Below are positions 29,035-37,307 of a stretch of DNA of 42,089 nt, in pieces. The position numbers were made by a program, and so were the translations under genes. The stretch comes from Gammaproteobacteria bacterium (GTDB lineage Bacteria; Pseudomonadota; Gammaproteobacteria; Arenicellales; Poriferihabitantaceae), in NCBI GenBank assembly GCA_011088265.1, contig JAALKB010000008.1, positions 1 through 42,089 of the forward strand. Reading direction: 5' to 3'. Numbering within the stretch: position 1 is the stretch's first letter; each line of letters begins with the position of its first letter. The notes below the pieces were generated by a model, which saw only the letters and a list, made by a program, of their open reading frames with translations, did not search any database and was not told the origin of the DNA.

Positions 29035-30400
29035 GAGGGAATTCGCAAATCACCTGAGTGCCCTGATTTTGCTGGCTTTGTATGGCGAGTCGACCCCCAT
29101 GGGCCTGGACGATCATCCGGCAAAGATAAAGGCCTAGCCCGTATCCCCCTGTTTTACGCTGTCGAGAGGGATCGGCTCGGTAAAAGGGTTCGGTTAGAAA
29201 CGGAATGTGCTCCTGGTTAATACCTTTTCCAAAGTCTTCAACGACGATGCGAAACCCGGGGGGCATGGTTAAAAGTGGCTGATTTTAAATGGATGACAGG
29301 TGCTTGCCGGTCCGGTCCATTGTGTTTAATGGCATTTTGTAGCAGGTTACTGATAAGTAGTTTTAATCTTGCGATATCGACATAAGCTTCAACCCTGTCG
29401 AGTTTGCTGGTGACCCCTGATTGGCTGAAATTTGTTTCTATCCATTCAGAAATCAGGTTCGTTAGATGAGCTTTTTCAGGATTAAGCGCGGCATGCTGGG
29501 AATTTAATCGCTCACTCTCAAGTAACTCCGTGATTAGTTGTTCCATCATTTCAATGTCTCTTGATATTTCCGTGTGAGCTGAAGATTCCGGCATTAACGC
29601 CAGGTTGACCTTACTCCGGGTGAGCGGAGAACGCAGCTCGTGGCTAATACCCAGCAACAGTTGTCTCTTGGCTTCAATCATGTTGTCGATATCCTGTGCC
29701 ATGGTGTTAACGTTATGGGCAAGGGTTCCGAGTTGATCGTTGCGTCGATAAGATATGCGATGTTTAAGATTTCCTTCACCAAATTTCCTAACACCATCAT
29801 TAATATCGTCAATGGGTTTAAATAACCTTCGGGTGGCGTAGTAGATTGTCAGCAAAATGGCGATAATGGTGCAGAGCAGAATGAGACCAAATGGCCCCCC
29901 ATGGCGAATATCCCGTCGATGGTGAAGTTGAAAATAGATGTCGTAGGGTCTTTTTTTGTCTGTAGCAGTAGTTCATCCTCGATGTTTTTCATCCGAAAAC
30001 GTTGAAAGAAACGTGGATGTCTGTCTTTATGGTTTCCGTGAAAATCTTTGGAATGATTCCTGGAATGGTCTTCGGAATGATTCGTGATTTCCCGGGTCAA
30101 TTCATCCAGCCCAAACCGGGTTCCTCCCGTCGACCAATTTTGGTCTGGCCCATATACGTGAATATCAATAGGAATATTTCTGGTAATTCTGCGCGCATGT
30201 TCCAACTTTGGGGGATTGCCCAATTCTTCTTCTAGCAATTGCACATAATGAATCATGAATGGTTGAATACTCTGGCGAAAATGGCGTGAAAACCCTTTCC
30301 CTAAAATACCCACCACTAAAAGAATTAATATCATCCCGGCAATAATGAATAACACCAGTAGTTTGGCGGAGAGAGAATGGGTGATGCGAGAAAAAATCAT
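29024..30400 (-). pseudogene. CpxA/Zra-like sensor histidine kinase with two compensating frameshifts
   Basis: The parts make a 458-residue kinase. An N-terminal helix (LLVLFIIAGMILILLVVGIL) is followed by a periplasmic loop with a histidine-rich tract (NHSEDHSRNHSK, then FHGNHKDRHP), a second helix, HAMP, a phospho-acceptor HisKA box (LLGISHELRSPLTRSKVNL) and an ATPase domain (N box LLQNAIKHNGPD, then VVEDFGKGI and TGGYGLGLYLC). The frame breaks at a run of seven A on the coding strand (29951-29957; an eighth A restores KKRPYDIYFQLHHRRDIRHG into the second helix) and at a run of six C (29258-29263; five restore FNHAPGFRIVVEDFG). The lesions cancel in length, leaving ~230 central codons in another frame. 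The partner regulator lies 171 bases upstream. As read, the kinase is broken. Confidence 0.87.
30050..30085. repeat. In-gene 12-bp triplicate encoding a His-rich tract
   Basis: GGAATGATTCCT, GGAATGGTCTTC and GGAATGATTCGT abut each other. On the coding (minus) strand they give the tetrapeptide repeats NHSE, DHSR, NHSK in the kinase's periplasmic loop. Confidence 0.88.
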
Positions 30401-30571
30401 GGGAGTGGCGGAAAAAAAACGCAGTGGGAGTATTGCTCCGGTTTCAATCTGGAAGCAGTTAAAAAGCCACTAATGTAACGGTATTCGAACCCTTTGTTGG
30501 CACAATATAAACGTAACAGGCGTTTTGTTGTGGAATTTGTTGTGGTTGTGCTCCTCTGCATTATAACGATG

Positions 30572-31255
30572 TCAGATGGAGGGCTCCGGAGCAACAAATC
30601 GGTAGCCAGAACCCCAAACTGTTTTAATGTAATCAGTGGGTTTCAGTTTTTGTCGTAGTCGACTTATCTGGATATCAACAGCACGGGAAAAAAGTTCCGC
30701 ATCTATTCCTTTGAGCTCGTTGAGGATATCGTCCCGACTAAATTTCTTCCCGGGAGATTGGGAAAACAGCACCAGTAGCTGATATTCGTTGCTGGTTAGA
30801 TTCACGGGCTCATCATCAATTTTGACTTGCTCTAACGTTGTATCTATCACCAGTCGTTGAAACTGAATCACATCGGTATCATGTTTTTCCTTCTTGTCAC
30901 TTCGTTTAAGAATATTTTGAATCCTTGCTACCAGCTCTCGGGGTTCAAAGGGTTTGGCCAGATAGTCATCCGCTCCCAGCTCTAATCCAATAACCCTATC
31001 CATAACGTCACCTCTTGCGGTTAACATGATGATTGGTATATCACTGGTTTTTCGAATGGTTTTACAGATCTCGAACCCGTCCTGGTCCGGAAGCATTACG
31101 TCAAGAATAACCAGGTCGTATTCATTTTCTGATAGCAATGAAAAGCCGTCAGCTGGATGGGTTGCATTTGTCAGGGAAAGGCTGAATCGCTCAAAATATT
31201 CTGCCAGAGGGGAAGCCAATCTCTCGTCGTCGTCAATGATGAGAATGTTAGTCAT
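30572..31255 (-). CDS. OmpR/CpxR-family response regulator
   Basis: 227 residues. The receiver domain has the acidic pair DDD (residues 8-10), the phospho-acceptor Asp52 in LVILDVMLPDQDG, and Lys in YLAKPFEP near 102. The C-terminal winged helix is OmpR-type: LTSNEYQLLVLFSQSPGKKF, then RAVDIQISRLRQKLKP and VWGSGYRFV. It resembles CpxR/PfeR-type regulators. The frame is intact although the partner kinase gene next to it is broken. The likely target is the Spy-like gene upstream, which has phased repeats in its promoter. Confidence 0.9.
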   Translation of the reverse strand: MTNILIIDDDERLASPLAEYFERFSLSLTNATHPADGFSLLSENEYDLVILDVMLPDQDGFEICKTIRKTSDIPIIMLTARGDVMDRVIGLELGADDYLAKPFEPRELVARIQNILKRSDKKEKHDTDVIQFQRLVIDTTLEQVKIDDEPVNLTSNEYQLLVLFSQSPGKKFSRDDILNELKGIDAELFSRAVDIQISRLRQKLKPTDYIKTVWGSGYRFVAPEPSI

Positions 31256-31397
31256 AGGAGAACGATAGAATCCAATGTTTTCTAGACATGTCGACTTTTC
31301 GGGTGGTTAACAAGTGATTTAATGATGTTGGTCCAGGCTTTGGTCGAAGTTCTGATTTCACTATTCTCAAACCGCCACTTTACCGTACTTGAAAACA

Positions 31398-31428
31398 CAA
31401 GGCGAACGCAGGGGTTGCGCTCGCCTTG
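31398..31428 (-). terminator. Terminator after the Spy-like gene
   Basis: CAAGGCGAACGCA (31398-31410) and TGCGCTCGCCTTG (31416-31428) pair over 13 positions with one G-U. Read leftwards, TGTTTTC follows the stem. It lies about 35 bases after the Spy-like stop, so that gene is its own transcript, separate from the regulator and kinase. Confidence 0.8.
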
Positions 31429-31461
31429 GCTAACCAAGTTAACCAGGTGGATTGGGACAGA

Positions 31462-31923
31462 CTACTCCGCTTCTTCATGGTCATGATGGTGTCTTCGGTG
31501 TTGCCTGTGATGTTCAGCTCTCTTTTCGGCCATTGATTGCAGCTCTGCTCTTTGTTCATCTGTTAAGCTGTTAGTGAAGCCAGCCGCAGAAGCGATAACC
31601 TTTTGCGCCTGATTCTCAATGGCCGTTAGCTTTTCTCTCACCAGTTCCATCGCTTTTTGTTGGTCCAGTTGTTGGTCTTCCAGCAATAGAATCATCTGAT
31701 TAAAGTCAAAAAACCCATTTTGACGAAATTCATGTTTACTGTCTTTCATTGTAACGATCAGCGACTCAAGAGTAGAGGACTGTTGGGAGTCCAATTCGAG
31801 TTTCTGCGTCAACCTTTCCTTAACATGAAAACCATGATGACCACTTTTGGCATAAGCGACTACCCCGCCGGTTAGGCTAAGTGCAATGACACTGGATAAG
31901 ATGATTTTCGAACGTCTCTTCAT
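31462..31923 (-). CDS. Spy/CpxP/ZraP-like periplasmic protein
   Basis: 153 residues. MKRRSKIILSSVIALSLTGG is a signal peptide, with cleavage near AYA. The mature helical protein has two LTxxQ-type segments (LELDSQQ near 43 and LTDEQRAELQSM near 120), the mark of the Spy/CpxP family of chaperones and stress adaptors. The start of the mature region (SGHHGFH) and the C-terminus (HHRQHRRHHHDHEE) are rich in His, so metal binding as in ZraP or CnrX is plausible. GAGG-type ribosome binding (GAGGACAAAACAAATG) sets the start. It would sense or buffer envelope stress or metal and act on the neighbouring kinase. Confidence 0.85.
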   Translation of the reverse strand: MKRRSKIILSSVIALSLTGGVVAYAKSGHHGFHVKERLTQKLELDSQQSSTLESLIVTMKDSKHEFRQNGFFDFNQMILLLEDQQLDQQKAMELVREKLTAIENQAQKVIASAAGFTNSLTDEQRAELQSMAEKRAEHHRQHRRHHHDHEEAE

Positions 31924-31958
31924 TTGTTTTGTCCTCTAAAGTAGGTATTTTGGAAACC

Positions 31959-32024
31959 AGTATACTACCCAGGGGAATAGGGCGAAGCTTCTCTACTTCG
32001 TAACGGTTTGTATCAATCTGTAAC
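31959..32024 (-). promoter_or_regulatory. Promoter of the Spy-like gene with three 10-bp-phased regulator repeats
   Basis: On the plus strand CGTAAC (31999-32004), TGTATC (32009-32014) and TGTAAC (32019-32024) recur exactly every ten bases. Facing the Spy-like gene, TATACT (minus strand, 31964-31959) makes a good -10 box; the -35 position (31982-31987) is poor, as in activated promoters. Direct repeats at one helical turn upstream of a weak -35 are the usual site of OmpR-family regulators, so the adjacent regulator is the obvious candidate. Confidence 0.6.
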
Positions 32025-32159
32025 AATGGGTCAGACTCAGGCCAGCGTTTGACACCGCCATCCGCCACTGGGCCTGGAATAGGAAATCCGAAACAGAAAA
32101 CCTGGAATAGGGACCCGGAATAGGTATTTGAGGCGGGTATTTGAGATTATGGGAGAACA

Positions 32160-32498
32160 CTAACTGCCCCGATAGGTTGAATAACCAAAAGGATTGAGTA
32201 ACAAAGGAATGTGATAGTGTTCACCACCCTCGGCTACTCTAAAGGCGATCTCTACATAAGGATAGAATGACTCGTTGTTATTCTGATAGTAGCCGTCCAC
32301 GTCAAATCTCAACTTATACATGCCCCCGGCAAGTAGGTGGTCTTCTAATAGTAGGTCACTGACTCTTCCATCCTCGTCGGTCTTCGCTTGACCAAGGGAG
32401 GTCCATTGGTCTGGATGATAATGAAATAATTCAATGAGAACGCCTTTAGCGGGTTTACCCCTGGAGGTATCAAGAATATGTGTTGTGATTTGACTCAT
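32160..32498 (-). CDS. hiuH: 5-hydroxyisourate hydrolase (transthyretin-like)
   Basis: 112 residues, normal length. It opens 5-hydroxyisourate to OHCU in urate breakdown. It starts MSQITTHILDTSRGKPA (with the catalytic His of the THILD motif) and ends FGYSTYRGS, the invariant YRGS tail that builds the active site at the dimer face. HYHIPLLLNP carries another conserved His. There is no signal peptide, so it is cytoplasmic. It lies 74 bases after uraD on the same strand. No urate oxidase gene is in the window. Confidence 0.95.
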   Translation of the reverse strand: MSQITTHILDTSRGKPAKGVLIELFHYHPDQWTSLGQAKTDEDGRVSDLLLEDHLLAGGMYKLRFDVDGYYQNNNESFYPYVEIAFRVAEGGEHYHIPLLLNPFGYSTYRGS

Positions 32499-32572
32499 GA
32501 TATCGGATTATTATTGGCTATTGTATTCGGTTGGATGATCCAGAGTATGATCCAACGAGTCATGATATGACG

Positions 32573-33076
32573 CTATGCAAGCAGTTTTTGAATTCTGATT
32601 AAAAGAATCTTTAGCTGTTCACCCGCCGCAATTTGAATTTCTTGCTCCGGTGGATTATGAAGGCGTGTTTTTACCAGTGCGAGCATTTCCTCCGCGGTTT
32701 TCCCCGTTGCGCAAACAATGAAGATATAACCAAACTTATCCTCATATCGCTGGTTAAAATCAGCCAACTCAACGATGGTCTTATCTGATGCCTGCTCAAC
32801 CAGCGACTGCTCATTCGAGGCCATGCTATGGGTTGCGGCATATTTTGCTTTTAGGGAAGCAGGATCTCCAATTTTCGGATGCCCGTCAAAGGCCTCGAGG
32901 TGGTCTCTTTGTTCCATGACCGACCAGTGCAATCTGGCAGTGTCCTCCAGATGCCTGGTGGACTGAAAAGGGGTGGAAGTTGCCATTAATTTGAACCACC
33001 GACGGGCAGAGCAGCATTGCTCAAATATGTCTACCAGTTCTTTTTCTTCTAGATTGTTAAGTTCGTCGAGATTCAT
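32573..33076 (-). CDS. uraD: OHCU decarboxylase
   Basis: 167 residues. It decarboxylates 2-oxo-4-hydroxy-4-carboxy-5-ureidoimidazoline to (S)-allantoin, the step after hiuH. The catalytic His is in FDGHPKIGDP (about residue 67). FIVCATGKTAEEMLALVKTR and RLHNPPEQEIQIAAGEQLK are typical of the family's C-terminal half. It is first in the leftward pair uraD-hiuH and is divergent from guaD, with which it shares an upstream region. Confidence 0.95.
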   Translation of the reverse strand: MNLDELNNLEEKELVDIFEQCCSARRWFKLMATSTPFQSTRHLEDTARLHWSVMEQRDHLEAFDGHPKIGDPASLKAKYAATHSMASNEQSLVEQASDKTIVELADFNQRYEDKFGYIFIVCATGKTAEEMLALVKTRLHNPPEQEIQIAAGEQLKILLIRIQKLLA

Positions 33077-33104
33077 TTCCGAATTAATGCATGGAGGGGA
33101 TGAA

Positions 33105-33132
33105 ATGGAGGATTACTAATGGAGGATTACTA
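33105..33132. repeat. Exact 14-bp tandem duplication upstream of uraD
   Basis: ATGGAGGATTACTA occurs twice with no gap, 29 bases before the uraD start. Confidence 0.95.
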
Positions 33133-33260
33133 AATGGCTATTGATTCTGACTAGGAAAGAAACATGGAAACGGAGACCCAAAACAGTTCGCAGTTTGCCG
33201 ATAAGTTTGTCTTTCTGTCCTCGCTGGAGGCTCTTGAATATGTTGATATTTTGGTATTAT

Positions 33261-33276
33261 TTGACCATCTGGTCAA
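33261..33276. promoter_or_regulatory. Palindromic operator between uraD and guaD
   Basis: TTGACCATCTGGTCAA: seven-base arms TTGACCA and TGGTCAA are exact complements around a two-base centre. It lies in the shared upstream region of the purine genes, 90 bases before the guaD start. The form suits a dimeric repressor such as a GntR- or TetR-family protein; the protein is not in the window. Confidence 0.6.
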
Positions 33277-33365
33277 GATTTTCTTTGTCTGAAATACTGA
33301 GTTGAATATAATTGTATATTGCCTCAAATTTTTGTGTTTCTTTCAACTTACTTTTTTATTTATTC

Positions 33366-34712
33366 ATGGCATTAACTGCACATCGAGGTGAAATTCTTCA
33401 TTTTTTTTCTGATCCGATGGATGACCTTACGCTGGGAGTCCAGGGGAATATTCAGAGTAATGGACGGGATAGCGAAGGCAATGACTGCTCGGGCTATTAC
33501 GAAGATGGTTTGCTGGTATTAGAAGGAGGATATGTGCGTCAATGTGGTGCTACTGCGGATCTTATTGCTACTTTACCTGATAATACACCGATTATTGAAC
33601 ATCACTATGGGCTGATTGTGCCGGGGTTTGTGGATACTCATGTCCACTATCCCCAGTGTGAAGTGATTGCCGCCTATGGCACTCAGTTGCTCGATTGGCT
33701 GGAAACCCATACTTTTCCGGCGGAATTGCGGTTTAGTGATCAATCGTATGCAGAGGAGATAACAGGTTTTTTTATCGATCAGTTGCTACGCAACGGTACC
33801 ACTACCGCATTGGTATTTGGCTCCGTATATCCGGAGTCTGTGAATGCTTTTTTTACCCAGGCAGAGCAACGAAGGCTCCGAATGATTTGTGGAAAAGTAA
33901 TGATGGATCGACATGCTCCCCAGGCTCTTTGTGACACCCCTGAGTCTTCTTATGAACAAAGTAGAGATTTGATTCTTAAATGGCATGGTCGATCGAGGCT
34001 AAATTATGCCGTCACACCACGGTTTGCGCCAACGTCCTCCCCGGAACAATTGGCAATGGCTGGTCGACTATTGCGAGAATTCCCCGATGTGTATTTGCAA
34101 ACTCATCTCAGTGAGAATCTTAAGGAGTGTGAATGGGTGGCCGAGCTTTTTCCAGATCAAAATGGATATCTTGATGTGTATGATCATCATGGATTACTGG
34201 GAAGGCGCTCGGTTTTTGCCCATGGAATCCATCTTTCAGATTGTGAATGGCAACGATTACACCAGACTGATTCCAGTGTTGCTTTTTGCCCCACTTCTAA
34301 CCTCTTCATTGGCTCTGGACTATTTCGAATGGACAAGGCCGATGAATATGGAGTTTCTGTGGGTTTGGGAACCGACGTTGGAGGGGGGGATAGTTTTTCT
34401 TTGCTAAGAACCATTAACGAAGCATATAAGGTGCAGCAGCTTCAGGGTTTTAGTCTCTCGCCTTTTCGCTCTCTTTATCTCGCAACTCTTGGAGGGGCGA
34501 AGAGTTTACAGCTGGATGGTGTCATTGGAAACTTCAAAACAGGTAAGGAGGCGGACTTCGTTGTACTCGATTATCATGCAACCGGGCTCCTGAATTTCAG
34601 AATCAAGAAATGTAAGACATTGCTGGAAAAGTTATTTGTACTTCAGATGCTGGGGGATGATAGAGCTATCAGGGAAACCTGGGTTATGGGGGAAAAACAG
34701 ACGCTGAATTAA
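33366..34712 (+). CDS. guaD: Guanine deaminase
   Basis: 448 residues from the ATG at 33366; upstream codons are not family-like. It deaminates guanine to xanthine. The metal-dependent amidohydrolase fold shows GFVDTHVHYPQ (zinc-binding HxH), HLSENLKECEWVAE, HGIHLSD (metal His) and GLGTDVGGG (catalytic Asp). FLEAELVFxxxYP-like LETHTFPAE follows the HxH as in true guanine deaminases. It is divergent from uraD-hiuH; together they cover parts of guanine and urate breakdown. Xanthine dehydrogenase and urate oxidase must be elsewhere if the path is complete. Confidence 0.93.
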   Translation: MALTAHRGEILHFFSDPMDDLTLGVQGNIQSNGRDSEGNDCSGYYEDGLLVLEGGYVRQCGATADLIATLPDNTPIIEHHYGLIVPGFVDTHVHYPQCEVIAAYGTQLLDWLETHTFPAELRFSDQSYAEEITGFFIDQLLRNGTTTALVFGSVYPESVNAFFTQAEQRRLRMICGKVMMDRHAPQALCDTPESSYEQSRDLILKWHGRSRLNYAVTPRFAPTSSPEQLAMAGRLLREFPDVYLQTHLSENLKECEWVAELFPDQNGYLDVYDHHGLLGRRSVFAHGIHLSDCEWQRLHQTDSSVAFCPTSNLFIGSGLFRMDKADEYGVSVGLGTDVGGGDSFSLLRTINEAYKVQQLQGFSLSPFRSLYLATLGGAKSLQLDGVIGNFKTGKEADFVVLDYHATGLLNFRIKKCKTLLEKLFVLQMLGDDRAIRETWVMGEKQTLN

Positions 34713-34821
34713 ATTGTTGGTTTTTCCGGGTATTTCTCTTCCTCTATTTTGGGGTATGATTTCTCCTTATTTGAATTATTTCCTCAATCCGTATTTCCGC
34801 TTTTTAAAAACAGAAACTGCC

Positions 34822-35610
34822 ATGTCTGAAACTGAACAGGAACCTATTTTATTGCGATCAGACCAGGATCACATTGCGACCCTTACACTAAATCGTCCAG
34901 CCAAATTTAATGCGCTTTCGGAGTCATTATTGAGCGAACTAAAACGGACGCTGGATGACATTAATCAAGACGAAAATGTACGTGTGGTTATTCTTAAAGG
35001 GAATGGTAAAGCATTTTGCGCTGGCCATGACCTTAGGGAGATGCGGTCAAATGCGGATCAGCAATATATTCGAGCATTGTTCTCGGAATGCAGCGCAGTA
35101 ATGAAAAGAATTGGTCAATTACCCCAGCCCGTTATTGCATCTGTTCATGGAATGGCTACCGCCGCCGGTTGTCAGTTAGTAGGCACCTGTGATCTTGCAG
35201 TGGCTAGTGAGAATGCGACCTTTGCTGTATCTGGAATTAACATTGGGCTGTTTTGTTCAACACCCGCAGTGGCGCTGAGCCGAAATGTTGCGAGAAAGCA
35301 CGCAATGGAAATGCTAATGCTCGGAGATTTTATTGATACGCCCAAAGCGCTAGAAATTGGCCTGATCAATCAGGCAGTATCCGAGGGTGAACTGGACGCC
35401 ACCACTTGGGCTATGGCCGAGAAATTGGCTGGCAAGTTACCATCTGCCTTAAGACTCGGTAAGTCGCTGTTTTATCAGCAGCTAAACATGCCCATCGAGA
35501 AAGCCTATGAGGTTGCGAGCGATGCCATCACCTGTAACTTTCTAAATGAAGACACAATAGAAGGCATTGATGCATTTCTCGAAAAACGCCACCCGTCATG
35601 GAGTCGCTGA
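34822..35610 (+). CDS. Crotonase-fold protein of the ECHDC3 type
   Basis: 262 residues from the ATG at 34822 (MSETEQEP); an upstream frame of 36 codons is not family-like. The crotonase fold is clear: LNRPAKFNALSESLL, AFCAGHDLREM and AAGCQLVGTCDLAVAS (oxyanion hole). The two Glu residues that catalyse hydration in enoyl-CoA hydratase are missing: GCEL is GCQL here, and the PE pair is SG (FAVSGINIGLF). GLFCSTPAVALSR is typical of the ECHDC3 group. It probably binds a CoA ester but may not be a hydratase. The last 13 bases overlap the following thioesterase gene, so the two are coupled. Confidence 0.87.
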   Translation: MSETEQEPILLRSDQDHIATLTLNRPAKFNALSESLLSELKRTLDDINQDENVRVVILKGNGKAFCAGHDLREMRSNADQQYIRALFSECSAVMKRIGQLPQPVIASVHGMATAAGCQLVGTCDLAVASENATFAVSGINIGLFCSTPAVALSRNVARKHAMEMLMLGDFIDTPKALEIGLINQAVSEGELDATTWAMAEKLAGKLPSALRLGKSLFYQQLNMPIEKAYEVASDAITCNFLNEDTIEGIDAFLEKRHPSWSR

Positions 35611-36039
35611 TCGAATATTTGCATACCCATGTTCCGCAAACAAAGAACATGGGGTTTCAGGCTGGTGAATACTCGGATTCAGGTCTAGCCCTCCATGCAC
35701 CTTTGTCGCTAAATCTCAATGATAAGCAAACAGCCTTCGGGGGGACGCTAGCAACGCTTTGTACTATCGCTGGTTGGACCATGGTATCCATGATTTGTCG
35801 CGAAGAAAGCCTGGCCATTGATATCGTGGTTACAGAGAGTCAAATAAAATATCGATCCCCGGTACGTTGTGACCCTATTATTGCCTGGAAGGGAAGAAAC
35901 CCAGTGCCTGATTGCTGGACTTAAAGATAGGGGCTGTGGAGCAATTCAGATCGAAGTTGTTGTGAGTGGAGACAAAGAAAAAGCAGTATTGTTCAAGGGG
36001 GAGTATTACATCAAGGTGTTAGAGCCTGATTCTGCATAA
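35598..36039 (+). pseudogene. YiiD C-terminal-type hotdog thioesterase, frameshifted
   Basis: The first ~100 codons match a YiiD-C thioesterase: FGGTLATLCTIAGWTMVSM, then VVTESQIKYRSPVRCDPIIA. After that the frame ends early (WKGRNPVPDCWT-stop at 35922-35924), while another frame gives CLIAGLKDRGCGAIQIEVVV and KAVLFKGEYYIKVLEPDSA to a stop at 36039. The lost frame is regained by removing one base near 35885-35900. Restored length is about 146 residues, normal for the family. It overlaps the crotonase gene by 13 bases. The thioesterase would hydrolyse acyl-CoA esters. Confidence 0.8.
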
Positions 36040-36239
36040 ATCAATATAGGTAATACGAAACCATCGAAAGCGCCACATCCTAAAACGTTAAATCTGGAAA
36101 ACACTTATCCTAAAGTTACTGTTGATTTTGCGTGGAAGTGCAGAGTCTTAAGCTCTACACATTTACAACTAACAATACGATTAAAGCAACGATTATGGAC
36201 AATCGGAGGCAGGAGAATGGAAACAACAAAGTAGAGGTG

Positions 36240-37130
36240 ATGACGCCTAAAAACAGAATCTGGGGATTTTTTGTTATCTCGGTATTCTTAATGGTGCCAG
36301 GAATTCTCAGCCCGTTGATTCTGGCACAATCATCATCGGGAGCTCCCAAATCAGTTGAATTCTCTAGTCATGTATATACCTATCCCGCTACTCCCTTTGC
36401 AGAGAAACAAGCCAGTAAATCTGGAGTGCAGGTCGAACTAAAAACAGAATCCAGTATTCCTTTAACGGGCTATCTATTCCAACCAAGGGATGAAGGTCCT
36501 CATAGCGCTGTTGTGTTATTGCACACCTGCACGGGAATTACGGAACATGAATTTCATTGGGCCAATATGCTTCTTGAATGGGGGCACGTAGTACTGATGG
36601 TAGATTCCCTGACTCCCCGGAAACAAACGTATATCTGTGATGGACGGCTGGGTTCGGTGGCTCCCTGGAATCGGGCATTAGATGCCTATGGAGCAAAAAA
36701 ATATCTATCAAACCTGTCATTTGTAGATCCTGGGAGAATCTCGGTTATGGGTATGTCCCATGGTGGTATGGCTATGCTGGAAGCCGTTAAAAAGAGTACT
36801 ACGGATAATATTTCCATTGCTCCTTTTAACGCTGCCGTCGCCTACTATCCACTGTGTGGCGAACCCACAGCACTCAATGCCCCTGGTTTAATCCTGATCG
36901 GCGAACTAGACACCTGGACTCCAGCGGAGCAATGTGTTCAGTATGTCGAAAAGCTCGGTCAGCGTGGAGACATGACGCTGAAGGTTTTTCCAAACGGATA
37001 TCATCTTTTTGATCATCCGGGGATCGATCAAAAAGAGCTCGGGAAAGTTCTTCGTTCTGATCCTATTCTAGCCAGCCAGGGGATGAAGATTACCCGGGAC
37101 TTTCTGATTGAACATCTCACACAACCCTAA
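36240..37130 (+). CDS. Exported dienelactone-hydrolase-family protein
   Basis: About 296 residues from the ATG at 36240; an upstream ATG at 36195 is also possible. A hydrophobic signal (IWGFFVISVFLMVPGILSPL) is followed by an alpha/beta hydrolase. The nucleophile is in GMSHGGMA, the acid in GELDTWTP and the His in NGYHLFDHPG, a complete catalytic triad. Dienelactone hydrolases normally use Cys; the Ser here fits a wider esterase role. VVLLHTCTGITEHEFHWANM is the oxyanion region. Its substrate is unknown. It is the last gene before the tungstate transporter, 177 bases away, and probably a separate unit. Confidence 0.85.
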   Translation: MTPKNRIWGFFVISVFLMVPGILSPLILAQSSSGAPKSVEFSSHVYTYPATPFAEKQASKSGVQVELKTESSIPLTGYLFQPRDEGPHSAVVLLHTCTGITEHEFHWANMLLEWGHVVLMVDSLTPRKQTYICDGRLGSVAPWNRALDAYGAKKYLSNLSFVDPGRISVMGMSHGGMAMLEAVKKSTTDNISIAPFNAAVAYYPLCGEPTALNAPGLILIGELDTWTPAEQCVQYVEKLGQRGDMTLKVFPNGYHLFDHPGIDQKELGKVLRSDPILASQGMKITRDFLIEHLTQP

Positions 37131-37280
37131 GTAATACAGCCCATTTTGGTTTTCTGTTTCCAACCTCGCGTACCGCCTGTTAAGTCTTGTTCCTGAAAAC
37201 ATCGGGAAATCCCCGTTACTTAACTATGGGGTCATCGATGATTCTCGCCAGCTTGATGTATAATGATGAGGAAAATAAAC

Positions 37281-37306
37281 ACATAATTCACATAATAAAA
37301 CATAAT
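37281..37306. repeat. Three ACATAAT repeats overlapping the tupB start region
   Basis: ACATAAT at 37281-37287, 37290-37296 and 37300-37306, spaced 9 and 10 bases, directly before the tupB ATG. No Shine-Dalgarno sequence is visible here. Confidence 0.75.
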
Positions 37307-37307
37307 A

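Noticed and set aside
30397-30597. A 66-codon frame between the response regulator and kinase genes
   Set aside because: Composition is not protein-like, it overlaps the regulator's stop region, and it shows no known domain.
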